NCBI GenBank assembly: GCA_005883855.1
Contig: VBAU01000154.1
Location: forward strand, 1,169-8,226
From: Bacteroidota bacterium
GTDB taxonomy: Bacteria > Bacteroidota > Bacteroidia > Chitinophagales > Chitinophagaceae
Reading direction: 5' to 3'
Length of the DNA: 7,058 nucleotides
Numbering within the stretch: position 1 is the stretch's first letter; every line of letters begins with the position of its first letter. The notes below the pieces were generated by a model. The model saw only the letters and a program-made list of their open reading frames with translations. It did no database searches and was not told the DNA's origin. The position numbers and the translations under genes are program-made. Shown piece by piece: positions 1 through 6,476 of this stretch.

Positions 1-690
1 AAAGCCCAGGTAAATAATATTTCCCATCGATTGCAATAGTGTCAGCCCAAGAATTTTGAGATCGAGGAAAAGATTTGCGTTGCGAATGTACTCGGCGTCC
101 CAGTGGTAACGGGTAAAGATGCTCTCGTAGTCAACAGTAGGTCCGTGATATCCTTTCACCTGTGCCAACCCGGTTATTCCCGGCCGCATCAGGGTTCTGA
201 ATTTATATGCGGGAATTACAAACGAAAAGCGCGTACAGTCCGATAGCATATGCGGCCGCGGGCCAATGATGCTCATGTTGCCAAGCAGGACATTAAAGAA
301 CTGGGGAATCTCATCGATGTTGGTTCTTCTTAGGAATTTCCCAACTCTTGTGATCCGGTCATCGTTCTCCTCGGCCTGTTTTTCATTGGCCTCATCATTT
401 AGGCGCATCGTCCGAAATTTTATGCACCAAAAAGTCCGACCGTTTTTTCCAATTCGACGCTGAACGAAAAAAGCCGGGCCCCTGGAATCCAAAACAATTA
501 ACAAACTGGCGAGCGGCACCAACCAGCTCAGAACAAGAGCAACAAAAAGAGCTGACAAAAAGATATCGAAACACCGCTTTAGGAATATATAAAATTTTCT
601 GCGCGCTATGTAACTTTTGATAAGGACCGTCTCATTCTCGATGCGAGCATCCTTAAGGGGAACAGGAAGTAGGTTTGTATGATAGGTCAT
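1..690 (-). CDS. Initiating sugar-1-phosphate transferase (bacterial sugar transferase family, WcaJ/PglC-like), 3' end cut by window edge
   Basis: This enzyme transfers a sugar-1-phosphate from a nucleotide sugar to undecaprenyl phosphate at the inner membrane, the first step of exopolysaccharide or O-antigen unit synthesis. I translated it from the reverse strand; 230 residues are visible with no stop before the window edge, and probably only a short tail is missing. Residues 38-43 (KRCFDI) lead into a hydrophobic stretch (about 41-68) broken by Pro59, as in the re-entrant membrane helix of PglC. Then follow GPAFFVQRRIGKNG (71-84), KFRTM (91-95), the catalytic Asp-Glu pair D126-E127 in NIDEIPQFFN, GNMSIIGPRPH (137-147) and MRPGITGLAQVKGYHGPT (168-185). 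It lacks the large N-terminal multi-membrane/CoA-binding-like half of WcaJ, so it is the short form. The start is the ATG at 688-690; a TTG at 697-699 is the only in-frame alternative noted, and no clear Shine-Dalgarno is visible. The sugar specificity is unknown. Confidence 0.93.
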   Translation of the reverse strand, partial: MTYHTNLLPVPLKDARIENETVLIKSYIARRKFYIFLKRCFDIFLSALFVALVLSWLVPLASLLIVLDSRGPAFFVQRRIGKNGRTFWCIKFRTMRLNDEANEKQAEENDDRITRVGKFLRRTNIDEIPQFFNVLLGNMSIIGPRPHMLSDCTRFSFVIPAYKFRTLMRPGITGLAQVKGYHGPTVDYESIFTRYHWDAEYIRNANLFLDLKILGLTLLQSMGNIIYLGF

Positions 691-819
691 CTGGGACAAT
701 GGTATGAAAAACGGGAGCCGTTTTTTATAATGTGGCTTGAAATCCTATCGGGATAAATTCTCAAATGGTTGCTCATTCAAATTTAGTTTTTCCTATGAAG
801 AAAGTTTACTTTTAACTGC
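691..819. promoter_or_regulatory. Divergent intergenic region between sugar transferase and nucleotidyltransferase-like gene
   Basis: This 129-bp, AT-rich gap separates two divergently transcribed genes and should hold both promoters. On the plus strand there is a perfect TATAAT at 726-731, about 90 bp before the ATG at 820, but no good -35 box at the right distance. On the minus strand, 778-785 reads TAAATTTG, which fits the Bacteroidota -7 consensus TAnnTTTG and would give a leader of roughly 80 nt for the sugar transferase; no matching -33 TTTG was found. Both are short matches in AT-rich DNA and could be chance. No long operator-like palindrome is present apart from the hairpin listed separately. 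Confidence 0.35.
707..725. repeat. Perfect inverted repeat (8-bp arms, 3-nt loop) flanked by A and T runs
   Basis: The arms AAAAACGG (707-714) and CCGTTTTT (718-725) pair perfectly around GAG. The repeat lies 16 nt upstream of the sugar transferase ATG, so it would form a hairpin in that gene's mRNA leader. Only three of the eight pairs are G-C. It resembles a weak bidirectional intrinsic terminator (a U run follows the stem on either strand) or a leader hairpin. The repeat is seen directly; any function is inference. Confidence 0.5.
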
Positions 820-1758
820 ATGAATGCCGCGTCGGAGATAAAAACACCAATTGAGGAAGCTGGACTAACCATTCTAACAACCCTGGCTTATTTTGATATT
901 TTTGAATATCCTCTTTCTGAAAAGGAGATCAAAAGTTTTCTCGGCCGCTCCATCGACGATGCCACCAACCTGGTTTTCTTGCTGGACGGATATTACTCCC
1001 TTGACAATAACCAGGAAAAAATTTACAGAAGACTTGAAGGAAATGAGCGGGCCAGGAAGCTTCTTCCGAAGGCGAGCAAGATCGGTTCCTTCCTCTATAA
1101 GTTTCCCTACGTTCGCGCGGTGGCGATCTCAGGTTCCCTTTCAAAAAATTATGCTGATAAAAAGGCGGACATTGACTTTTTTATTATCACGCAATCAAAG
1201 CGACTTTGGATCGCGAGAACGATCCTTCATCTTTTTAAAAAGACCACATTCTTATTTGGGAGGCAAGATTATTATTGCATGAACTATTTTGTTGATGGGG
1301 AGGCTTTAACAATTCCGGAAAGGAACGTTTATACGGCAACTGAAGTAATCACATTGCTTCCTGCGGCGGGTTCGCTGGTGATGAAGAAATTCTTCGACGC
1401 GAATGATTGGAGTAAGAAGTGGTATCCGACATATGTGCCGCAAAGGAGCTTGCGAGTTTCGAATAAGACGTCTGCGTTTAAAAAAATTGGTGAATGGGCC
1501 TTCAATCGAAGCGTCGGGAACACGCTTGATAACTTTCTTTTTCGATGGACTACCCGGCGATGGAAGAAAAAAGAAATGCTCAAACTGAAAAATACTAAGG
1601 GGAAAGTAATGAACCTGGTGACCGGCAAGCATTTTTCTAAATCAGATCCCGGGGCCTTCCAGGAAAAAATTGTTGGCCTCTATGAAAGCAGGATCAAAAA
1701 AATTAAAAATCAGTTGCCGAATGTTTTAGCTGAGTCTTTGTCTTCCGAAAAGAAATAA
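820..1758 (+). CDS. Nucleotidyltransferase-like protein (pol beta/MNT fold) with probable N-terminal winged helix
   Basis: A 312-residue protein of unassigned substrate. Residues about 15-60 (LTILTTLAYFDIFEYPLSEK onward) look like a winged-helix segment. The core holds the pol beta nucleotidyltransferase signature: G105-S106 followed by D117-I-D119 in SGSLSKNYADKKADIDFFII, which matches GS-x(10)-D-h-D and would bind Mg-NTP. The next block, RLWIARTILHLFKKTTFLFG (128-147), and CMNYFVDGEALTIPERNV (153-170) appear conserved in this family as I remember it; the third catalytic carboxylate cannot be assigned by eye. The tail is strongly basic (RWTTRRWKKKEMLKLKNTKGK region, about 242-262). The start at 820 has no good Shine-Dalgarno; the upstream ATG at 795 is out of frame and soon stops. 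It is divergent from the sugar transferase and convergent, with overlap, on the methyltransferase. It could modify a nucleotide, a sugar phosphate, RNA or a protein; no function is claimed. Confidence 0.9.
   Translation: MNAASEIKTPIEEAGLTILTTLAYFDIFEYPLSEKEIKSFLGRSIDDATNLVFLLDGYYSLDNNQEKIYRRLEGNERARKLLPKASKIGSFLYKFPYVRAVAISGSLSKNYADKKADIDFFIITQSKRLWIARTILHLFKKTTFLFGRQDYYCMNYFVDGEALTIPERNVYTATEVITLLPAAGSLVMKKFFDANDWSKKWYPTYVPQRSLRVSNKTSAFKKIGEWAFNRSVGNTLDNFLFRWTTRRWKKKEMLKLKNTKGKVMNLVTGKHFSKSDPGAFQEKIVGLYESRIKKIKNQLPNVLAESLSSEKK
1703..1758. other. 56-bp tail-to-tail overlap of convergent coding sequences
   Basis: The plus-strand nucleotidyltransferase-like gene ends with TAA at 1756-1758, while the minus-strand methyltransferase ends with TAA (read from 1705 to 1703). 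The shared bases encode the last 18 residues of each protein. No intrinsic terminator lies between or inside the two ends, so the transcripts probably overlap and are antisense to each other here. Confidence 0.85.
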
Positions 1759-2554
1759 TATAATAGTCACCGATTGTTTTCCATGGCCATTTTGTTTTCC
1801 ACTTATTTTCGAGGGTAACAAGCCTCTTAAAGGTCTTGGGATGTTTCTCAGCAAAATTTTCTATGTAGGACGGAGGCACGAATATGCAAAGGCCTTCTAA
1901 ACTGCACACTTCAAAGTCATTCTTCAAGATTTGTTTGACGAAGGAGGGATTGTAGTACCAGCACAAAAAATATTCGCCTTCGATGTGTGCTTTTCTTCCG
2001 TTTCCACGGAGGAACCTGCGGAAAGCCGTCTTGACTTTCCCTTTGAAGGCAAGTGCTGTTTCCCAAAGACAGAATTTTGGCAGGAGCACCAGTGTAACGA
2101 TACCATCAGCCTTCAGCAATGGTTTAAACGATCGAAGAACTTTCTCGAGTTCACTTGTGCAGTTCAACCCGGCAAAATTGGAAAAAATCAAATCGTACGG
2201 TCCTTGTTGGTTGAGATTAGCCAGGTCGGTAAATGAACAAATCTCATGTGTTACCTTATTCTCAAGTTGGTGTTGCTTTACTTTTTCTGCAAGCCTTGAC
2301 TGCATTCCCACGGAAATGTCTGTTGCGTGTATCCAATGATCTTGCTCCGCAAAATAAATCGCATCTTCTCCCGTGCCCGCATTTAATTCCAGGATCCTGC
2401 TGCCGGGTCTAAGAAATTCCCGAACATGCTCCCTCACTCTACGCCGCTTGTATTGAACTATTGTGTTCCCGGAATAGATTTCGTCAAACACTGTTGACTG
2501 CTTGTTAAAAGCGGATGCAGACTTCATTTCGTTTATGACGTCAGTGCCCCTCAT
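1703..2554 (-). CDS. Class I SAM-dependent methyltransferase, last gene of the radical SAM operon
   Basis: A 283-residue Rossmann-fold methyltransferase. Motif I is ILELNAGTGEDAIYFAE (54-70), with the glycine-rich SAM loop at G60-G62. The acidic residue after strand 2 is D79 in HATDIS, and motif IV is YDLIFSNFAGLNC (120-132). The segment RSFKPLLKADGIVTLVLLP (141-159) is the typical motif V/VI strand-loop. The C-terminal part (about 190-270) carries EGEYFLCWYYNPSF, probably a substrate lid, and the fold closes with DYYIISFR (263-270). The family is broad, so whether it is an O-, N- or C-methylase is not visible. The ATG at 2554-2552 overlaps the upstream TGA as ATGA, which supports coupling; Met10 (ATG at 2527-2525) is an alternative start nearer the usual N-terminus. 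There is no Shine-Dalgarno at either. The last 13 residues extend beyond the core into the overlap with the convergent gene. Confidence 0.9.
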   Translation of the reverse strand: MRGTDVINEMKSASAFNKQSTVFDEIYSGNTIVQYKRRRVREHVREFLRPGSRILELNAGTGEDAIYFAEQDHWIHATDISVGMQSRLAEKVKQHQLENKVTHEICSFTDLANLNQQGPYDLIFSNFAGLNCTSELEKVLRSFKPLLKADGIVTLVLLPKFCLWETALAFKGKVKTAFRRFLRGNGRKAHIEGEYFLCWYYNPSFVKQILKNDFEVCSLEGLCIFVPPSYIENFAEKHPKTFKRLVTLENKWKTKWPWKTIGDYYIISFRKTKTQLKHSATDF

Positions 2555-4041
2555 GCTAAGGAGTTTTTTTCAAGCCTCGACAATTTCTGCCTGGCAACAA
2601 TAGCCGCGGGCGCATAATACATGAATGACAGAGCCTTTTTTAAAGATGTGTTAGTAATGGCAAAGGGCCTTTTTGCAATGCCCTTGATGTTTTCCCATGC
2701 AATATGCGTCCTGTAAGTCTTGTGAACGTAGCCGTGAAGTTGTTTGTAAAACGCCGGCTGGTATGTATTTCTAAACATTAGAGCTAACTCGTCAGAGTCG
2801 GTCCAATTGGTTTTTTCTTTAAGGTCGGCCTTCACCCTTTCATAGAACAAAGTCCCGGGCAAAGGATACGAGACCGAGATTCCAATTTCATGAGGTAGCA
2901 ACTCATTGATCATTCGAATCGTTTTCCTGATGTCATCCTTTGTTTCCCCCAAATAACCAAATTGGATAAAGAACGATGGATGAATTCCATGTTCCTTTAA
3001 CAGCCGTGTCGCCTGGTAGATCTGGGACACCGTCGTGCCTTTATCCATCGCATCTAAAACTCTTTGCGACCCGCTTTCGGCGCCCATCCAAACATTTTCG
3101 CAACCTGCCCGCGCGAGATCTTTAATAGATTCCTCCTGCAATAAAAGATCTGCTCTCGCTTGTATTTTAAACCTGAGTTTTAATTTTTCCCTTTCAGCCA
3201 GGTCGGCGAAAGCATGCACCCATCCGGGCTTCAGGCCAAAGATGTCATCGCAAAACCAGATGTGGTCGAAGTGAAATTTTTCTTTGAGCATTTTTAATTC
3301 CCGAACGACGTTTTCCGGCGACCTGGAATTATACCGATTTCCATAGATAGGTTTGGCGCACCAATTACATTTGAAAGGACATCCCCGCGTAGTGCCCATG
3401 TTCATCGAGAAAAACCCTTTGTGCTTCATCCACATTTTTCGATAAGGCTCCATGTTAACCAAGTCCCAGGCGGGAAATGGTATACTATCAAGGTCCCTGA
3501 TCACAGACCGTCGCGCAGTTTTTGTCACAGCCGGCGCAAGCGCTCCGGGTGCAGCTGAGTGTTTCAGGGCAATTCCCTGGATCGAGAATAGATCGTTTTG
3601 TCCATTCTTGAGCGCATTCACCAGCTCCAGCAAAGACATCTCAGCTTCACCGATCAGGACAAAATCCGCTCCCTGGTTTAGATATTCTTCGAACCGATCA
3701 GTCGAATCCGAACTTGATACGATCACGGTGCAACCTCTTTGCTTCGCCAGCTTGATCATCCGGAAAGCCGCCTCGCGCATATTGGTGAGGCACATCTTCG
3801 TGAGATAGTTAAAGCCATCATCGTAAATAACAAAAAAATCTGGCTTGTAATTTTCGAGGACTGGAATGATCTCCTGCGGCGTTTCTGAAAACATGGTATC
3901 ATATACCGATACATCATAACCATTCTCTCGCATCACAGAGGCGGCATACAATGTCCCGAGAGGTGCATAAGGTTGCCCGACCGCCCATTGCTTTGGATCA
4001 AAGCGAAGGAAATAGGAATGGGTGAATAATATTCTATTCAT
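2551..4041 (-). CDS. Cobalamin-binding-domain radical SAM enzyme (BchE-like family)
   Basis: A complete 496-residue radical SAM protein. The N-terminal part (about 1-145) has the Rossmann-like B12-binding layout: GQPYAPLGTLYAASVMRENG (22-41), VSVYDTMF (44-51), PDFFVIYDDGF (67-77), VIVSSSDS (106-113), then GADFVLIGEAE (124-134). The DxHxxG cobalt-ligating histidine is absent (D48-T-M-F-S-E), as is usual in BchE-type members. The core follows a RDLDSIPFPAWDL linker (182-194) and carries the CxxxCxxC iron-sulfur site C221, C225, C228 in TTRGCPFKCNWCAKP. Later landmarks are IWFCDDIFGL (261-270), ENVWMGAESGSQRVL (315-329) and FFIQFGYLGET (357-367). About 100 C-terminal residues are family specific. 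Enzymes of this class methylate unactivated carbons or perform oxidative cyclisation and rearrangement; the substrate is unknown. The gap to the upstream gene is 4 nt; AGGAG at 4057-4061 lies 15 nt before the ATG, rather far. Confidence 0.94.
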   Translation of the reverse strand: MNRILFTHSYFLRFDPKQWAVGQPYAPLGTLYAASVMRENGYDVSVYDTMFSETPQEIIPVLENYKPDFFVIYDDGFNYLTKMCLTNMREAAFRMIKLAKQRGCTVIVSSSDSTDRFEEYLNQGADFVLIGEAEMSLLELVNALKNGQNDLFSIQGIALKHSAAPGALAPAVTKTARRSVIRDLDSIPFPAWDLVNMEPYRKMWMKHKGFFSMNMGTTRGCPFKCNWCAKPIYGNRYNSRSPENVVRELKMLKEKFHFDHIWFCDDIFGLKPGWVHAFADLAEREKLKLRFKIQARADLLLQEESIKDLARAGCENVWMGAESGSQRVLDAMDKGTTVSQIYQATRLLKEHGIHPSFFIQFGYLGETKDDIRKTIRMINELLPHEIGISVSYPLPGTLFYERVKADLKEKTNWTDSDELALMFRNTYQPAFYKQLHGYVHKTYRTHIAWENIKGIAKRPFAITNTSLKKALSFMYYAPAAIVARQKLSRLEKNSLA

Positions 4042-4045
4042 AAAT

Positions 4046-5092
4046 TCAAATGTTTGCTCCTGGTCTCAGATTCAGGTAGCAAACGCATGTCTTACACGTG
4101 CTGTCTGTATCTATGTTAAGTTGTTTCCTGAAGCGAATGCTTTCCTCACTATTTAAGATTTCCTCCAGCGAATGTTGTTTGATATTTCCAATGGGCGCAT
4201 GAAAAAAACATGGCCGCACGGTTCCATCTGCCTCAATGACGGTCGATACCCATGGGGCATTACATTTTTTGTATGGAAACGGATTGTGTCGGTAGAAGGC
4301 CGCGTAATAAGTATAGATCTTCCTCAGTTTCTCGGGTGATTCTGCAATAAAATGTGATTCCAGTTCGCGGTGATAATTCCGGATAACGTTTTCAACTGCC
4401 AGGTTAAGTTCGGGCAAGTCAGCTTCATCCAACAAGATCTCATGTTGCCTGGACTCGCTCCACAATATCTCGCGATTAAACGCATGACTGCTGACATCCG
4501 CTGGAAGAAAACTAATTTGATCCAGTCCGATCTCCATCGCGGCGTCGATGATCGAAGGCCATTGCCTGAAGTTCAATTTATGAATGACCGACCTGCCCGT
4601 GATCTTAAATTGAGGTTCGATCGCTTTGATCACTTGCACTCCTTCCTTCAATTTTTGGTATGCCTGCGGGATGTTGCGGATTCGGTCATGGATATCTTCG
4701 TTACCATCTAAAGAAACGATCACGTCATCCACCCAGCGCAATATTTGTTCTGCGTTTTTTTTCAGCGCCAGGCCGGTTGAAAGCACAGAGATTTTTATAT
4801 TTTGGTTGTGAAGTATCTCGCAGAGTTTAAAGAATTTTGGATTTAACAACGCTTCGCCACCCGACATCACCACTTGTCGCGTTCCAAATTTTTTTAGCGT
4901 AACAAGCAATTCGCGAACGTCCTCTTCGGTAAGCTGCCGCAGGTTTTGATTGTCCTTCCAGATATCACACATCACGCAGCGACAATTGCAGGCGCTGTGA
5001 GGCATCAGGATCACGATCGGCAGCGAGCTGATAACGTCGGTCGTTAGCGTGCGGTAGCGTTGAAAACTTCGATATAATGATTGAACCTGCAT
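4046..5092 (-). CDS. Radical SAM enzyme with short SPASM/twitch-like C-terminal cluster domain
   Basis: A 348-residue radical SAM protein. The 4Fe-4S site is C35, C39, C42 in PHSACNCRCVMCDIW. SAM-binding landmarks follow: QVVMSGGEALLNPKF (73-87), VLSTGLAL (103-110), and VIVSLDGNEDIHDRIR (124-139). The C-terminal part has C277-x12-G290-x4-C295 (KKCNAPW and GTVRPCFF), which is the first half of the SPASM pattern, then C333-x2-C336-x-C338 in TCKTCVCYLNL only ten residues before the end. This would serve one auxiliary cluster; the second cluster's cysteines are missing. SPASM relatives include ribosomally made peptide maturases and sugar dehydratases or epimerases, so the substrate is undecided. 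It starts right after the upstream stop (TAG at 5095-5093, ATG at 5092-5090). GAGG at 5102-5105 is 9 nt upstream and supports this start. Confidence 0.93.
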   Translation of the reverse strand: MQVQSLYRSFQRYRTLTTDVISSLPIVILMPHSACNCRCVMCDIWKDNQNLRQLTEEDVRELLVTLKKFGTRQVVMSGGEALLNPKFFKLCEILHNQNIKISVLSTGLALKKNAEQILRWVDDVIVSLDGNEDIHDRIRNIPQAYQKLKEGVQVIKAIEPQFKITGRSVIHKLNFRQWPSIIDAAMEIGLDQISFLPADVSSHAFNREILWSESRQHEILLDEADLPELNLAVENVIRNYHRELESHFIAESPEKLRKIYTYYAAFYRHNPFPYKKCNAPWVSTVIEADGTVRPCFFHAPIGNIKQHSLEEILNSEESIRFRKQLNIDTDSTCKTCVCYLNLRPGANI

Positions 5093-5812
5093 CTAATTAC
5101 GCCTCATTATACATATCCATGGAAAAGGGTTTTTGTCTCTGCTGAAAATTCGCCTGATCCACGAAGAATGGTAGAGTATCTTGAAATTATATTTCTCCAA
5201 TTGCTGCACTTCATGATGAAAATAATGTTGGTTCATTTCCGAAAATCCCATCGATTCAAAATATTCTTCCGACCGATCTCTCGCGGCAGCTTTTTCGGAA
5301 TACGAATAAAAATGTGAATCGAGAATATGGATTTCTCCATTTGCATTTAGCATTTGCAAACACGATGAAATGATCTCGTCAAATGACGGGAAGTACTGGA
5401 TGCAAGCAGCAAAAATGATAATGTCAAATTTCCTCGACTGAATTCTTTCATCCCCGATGCCGCCCATTAAGAATTCAAGGTTATCGATATTCCCAAAAAT
5501 TCTTTGTGCCTGCAATAGTTCCGTTTTGTTAATGTCAAGCCCTGTTACCTTGCTTTTTTCAATCCTTGACAGTTGCGAGCAGAGCCAACCGTTGCCACAG
5601 CCGACCTCAAGGACTTTCAAGTTTTGATTCTTCTTGCTGAGGTATCGCGTGAGCTTGTCGCAGGAATCTTTTCTTATTCGCCATTCTGCAAAATGTGGAT
5701 GTGAGGTGTCAATGGTTGGAAGCGATCTCACTTCTTCATCGGAATACACACGGCCCTCCTTGCGCCGTAGCGCGAGGTAAGTTTCTTCAAACTGATTCGC
5801 TACTTTTATCAT
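5093..5812 (-). CDS. Class I SAM-dependent methyltransferase (start reassigned to 5812)
   Basis: A 239-residue methyltransferase when started at 5812. Numbered from that start, motif I is VLEVGCGNGWLC (67-78), the acidic residue after strand 2 is D93 in TGLDINK, and motif IV is FDIIIFAACIQYF (129-141), followed by CLQMLNANGEIHILDSHFY (151-169). The N-terminus (MIKVANQFEETYLALRRKEG onward) runs through an RVYSDEEV block and SHPHFAEWRIRK before the fold, which matches how I remember this family beginning. The frame stays open back to 5929, but that would overlap the previous gene by 121 bp with a sequence unlike a methyltransferase. The ATG at 5812 forms an ATGA junction with the previous stop, with GAGGAA immediately before it. 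The substrate is unknown; the position inside the radical SAM operon suggests it acts on the same product. Confidence 0.9.
   Translation of the reverse strand: MIKVANQFEETYLALRRKEGRVYSDEEVRSLPTIDTSHPHFAEWRIRKDSCDKLTRYLSKKNQNLKVLEVGCGNGWLCSQLSRIEKSKVTGLDINKTELLQAQRIFGNIDNLEFLMGGIGDERIQSRKFDIIIFAACIQYFPSFDEIISSCLQMLNANGEIHILDSHFYSYSEKAAARDRSEEYFESMGFSEMNQHYFHHEVQQLEKYNFKILYHSSWIRRIFSRDKNPFPWICIMRRN
5102..5105 (-). promoter_or_regulatory. Ribosome binding site for the short-SPASM radical SAM gene
   Basis: GAGG on the minus strand lies 9 nt before the ATG at 5092-5090, inside the final codons of the preceding methyltransferase. It supports the annotated start at a junction where stop and start codons abut without a gap. 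Confidence 0.5.
5809..5812 (-). other. ATGA stop/start overlap that decides the start of the 5093-5812 methyltransferase
   Basis: Read on the minus strand, 5812-5809 is ATGA: the ATG opens the downstream methyltransferase and the TGA closes the NPPY methyltransferase. GAGGAA (5818-5813) directly precedes the ATG, too close for an ideal Shine-Dalgarno but compatible with termination-reinitiation. The same 4-nt arrangement occurs at 2554-2551 in this operon, which strengthens the reading. Confidence 0.8.
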
Positions 5813-6474
5813 TTCCTCAATTGAATTCGGTAAATGAAATTCGTTTCTAACACATTCTTCTTTGTGTAAATAGCCTGCATACTGTAGCCATTTTCCTTGG
5901 CCAGTCTGTCTATCATTTTTATGTCGCAACCATTACACAGGACCATGAGCACCATTGTTTCGCTATGCATATAATTTCTCAGGCCAGCAAATAATGCTTC
6001 AAAATATTCCCCGTTTTCACCGCAGAACCATCCATAATCAGCGAAAGACTGCGGCTGTTTTTTATAATAGGGAGGATTGATCGCAATGATGTCGAACGCC
6101 TGCGGCCTGAGACGCTCAAAGAGGTCCGATTCGATGATAGTTAGCCTAACGTTGTTCGCTTTACAATTATGGTATAAAGATTTTATAGCGGTTGCATTGA
6201 TATCCGTTGCTGTGACCACGGCACCACGTTGAGCAGCATAGATTGAAATCAGGCCGCTGCCTGCGCCAGGTTCCAGCAATTTTTTGTTTTCAAGCGGGAA
6301 CTTTTTTATTTGATCAAGTAACAAGTGCGTACTAAAAAAAAATCCGGGATGAAAAACGGAAGAAGGGACCTGCAGGCGAATGTTTTGATAGGAATAACTT
6401 CTTGTTTTGGCAAGATATTTTTTCAGCAATGGTTGCCAGGTAGTTCCCACGATGTATTTGATGGCCGTCTTCAT
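5809..6474 (-). CDS. Small-domain (MTS/HemK-like) methyltransferase with NPPY motif
   Basis: A 221-residue SAM-dependent methyltransferase. The block VFHPGFFFSTHLLLDQIKK (40-58) precedes motif I, KKLLEPGAGSGLISIYAA (64-81); the ribose-binding acid is D91 in VTATDINATAI. Motif IV is the diagnostic N133-P-P-Y136 in FDIIAINPPYYKK, which in this superfamily methylates planar amide or amino nitrogens (PrmC/HemK on glutamine, N6-adenine enzymes on nucleic acids). It is shorter than PrmC and lacks its N-terminal helical domain; the C-terminal strand ends ETNFIYRIQLRK. Because it sits in a radical SAM operon, a small-molecule or peptide target is possible, but a housekeeping translation or RNA target cannot be excluded. 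The start is well supported by GAAGGA 8 nt upstream, and the gap from the preceding stop is only 2 nt. Confidence 0.9.
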   Translation of the reverse strand: MKTAIKYIVGTTWQPLLKKYLAKTRSYSYQNIRLQVPSSVFHPGFFFSTHLLLDQIKKFPLENKKLLEPGAGSGLISIYAAQRGAVVTATDINATAIKSLYHNCKANNVRLTIIESDLFERLRPQAFDIIAINPPYYKKQPQSFADYGWFCGENGEYFEALFAGLRNYMHSETMVLMVLCNGCDIKMIDRLAKENGYSMQAIYTKKNVLETNFIYRIQLRK

Positions 6475-6476
6475 TT

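Noticed and set aside
266..463. 65-residue plus-strand open frame
   Set aside because: It lies wholly antisense to the conserved catalytic core of the sugar transferase and has no recognisable protein character.
893..1632. Open frames in other phases and on the minus strand within the nucleotidyltransferase-like gene
   Set aside because: The plus-strand frame at 820-1758 carries the GS...DxD signature and a coherent full-length protein; the others have low-complexity Arg/Ser/Phe-rich composition typical of shadow frames.
820..1758. Reading the nucleotidyltransferase-like gene as the MNT half of a HEPN-MNT toxin-antitoxin pair
   Set aside because: No small HEPN-like gene is adjacent, the protein is much longer than typical MNT antitoxins, and its neighbours are biosynthetic.
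1740..1800. Possible intrinsic terminator between the convergent genes
   Set aside because: No GC-rich stem followed by a T run is visible near either stop.
2551..5317. Several plus-strand open frames of about 60-120 residues opposite the radical SAM genes
   Set aside because: They are antisense shadows of well-supported conserved proteins, with no domains or ribosome binding sites noticed.
5813..5929. N-terminal 39-residue extension (start at 5929) of the class I methyltransferase
   Set aside because: It overlaps the C-terminal coding region of the NPPY methyltransferase, does not resemble the family's N-terminus, and the ATG at 5812 has an ATGA coupling junction.
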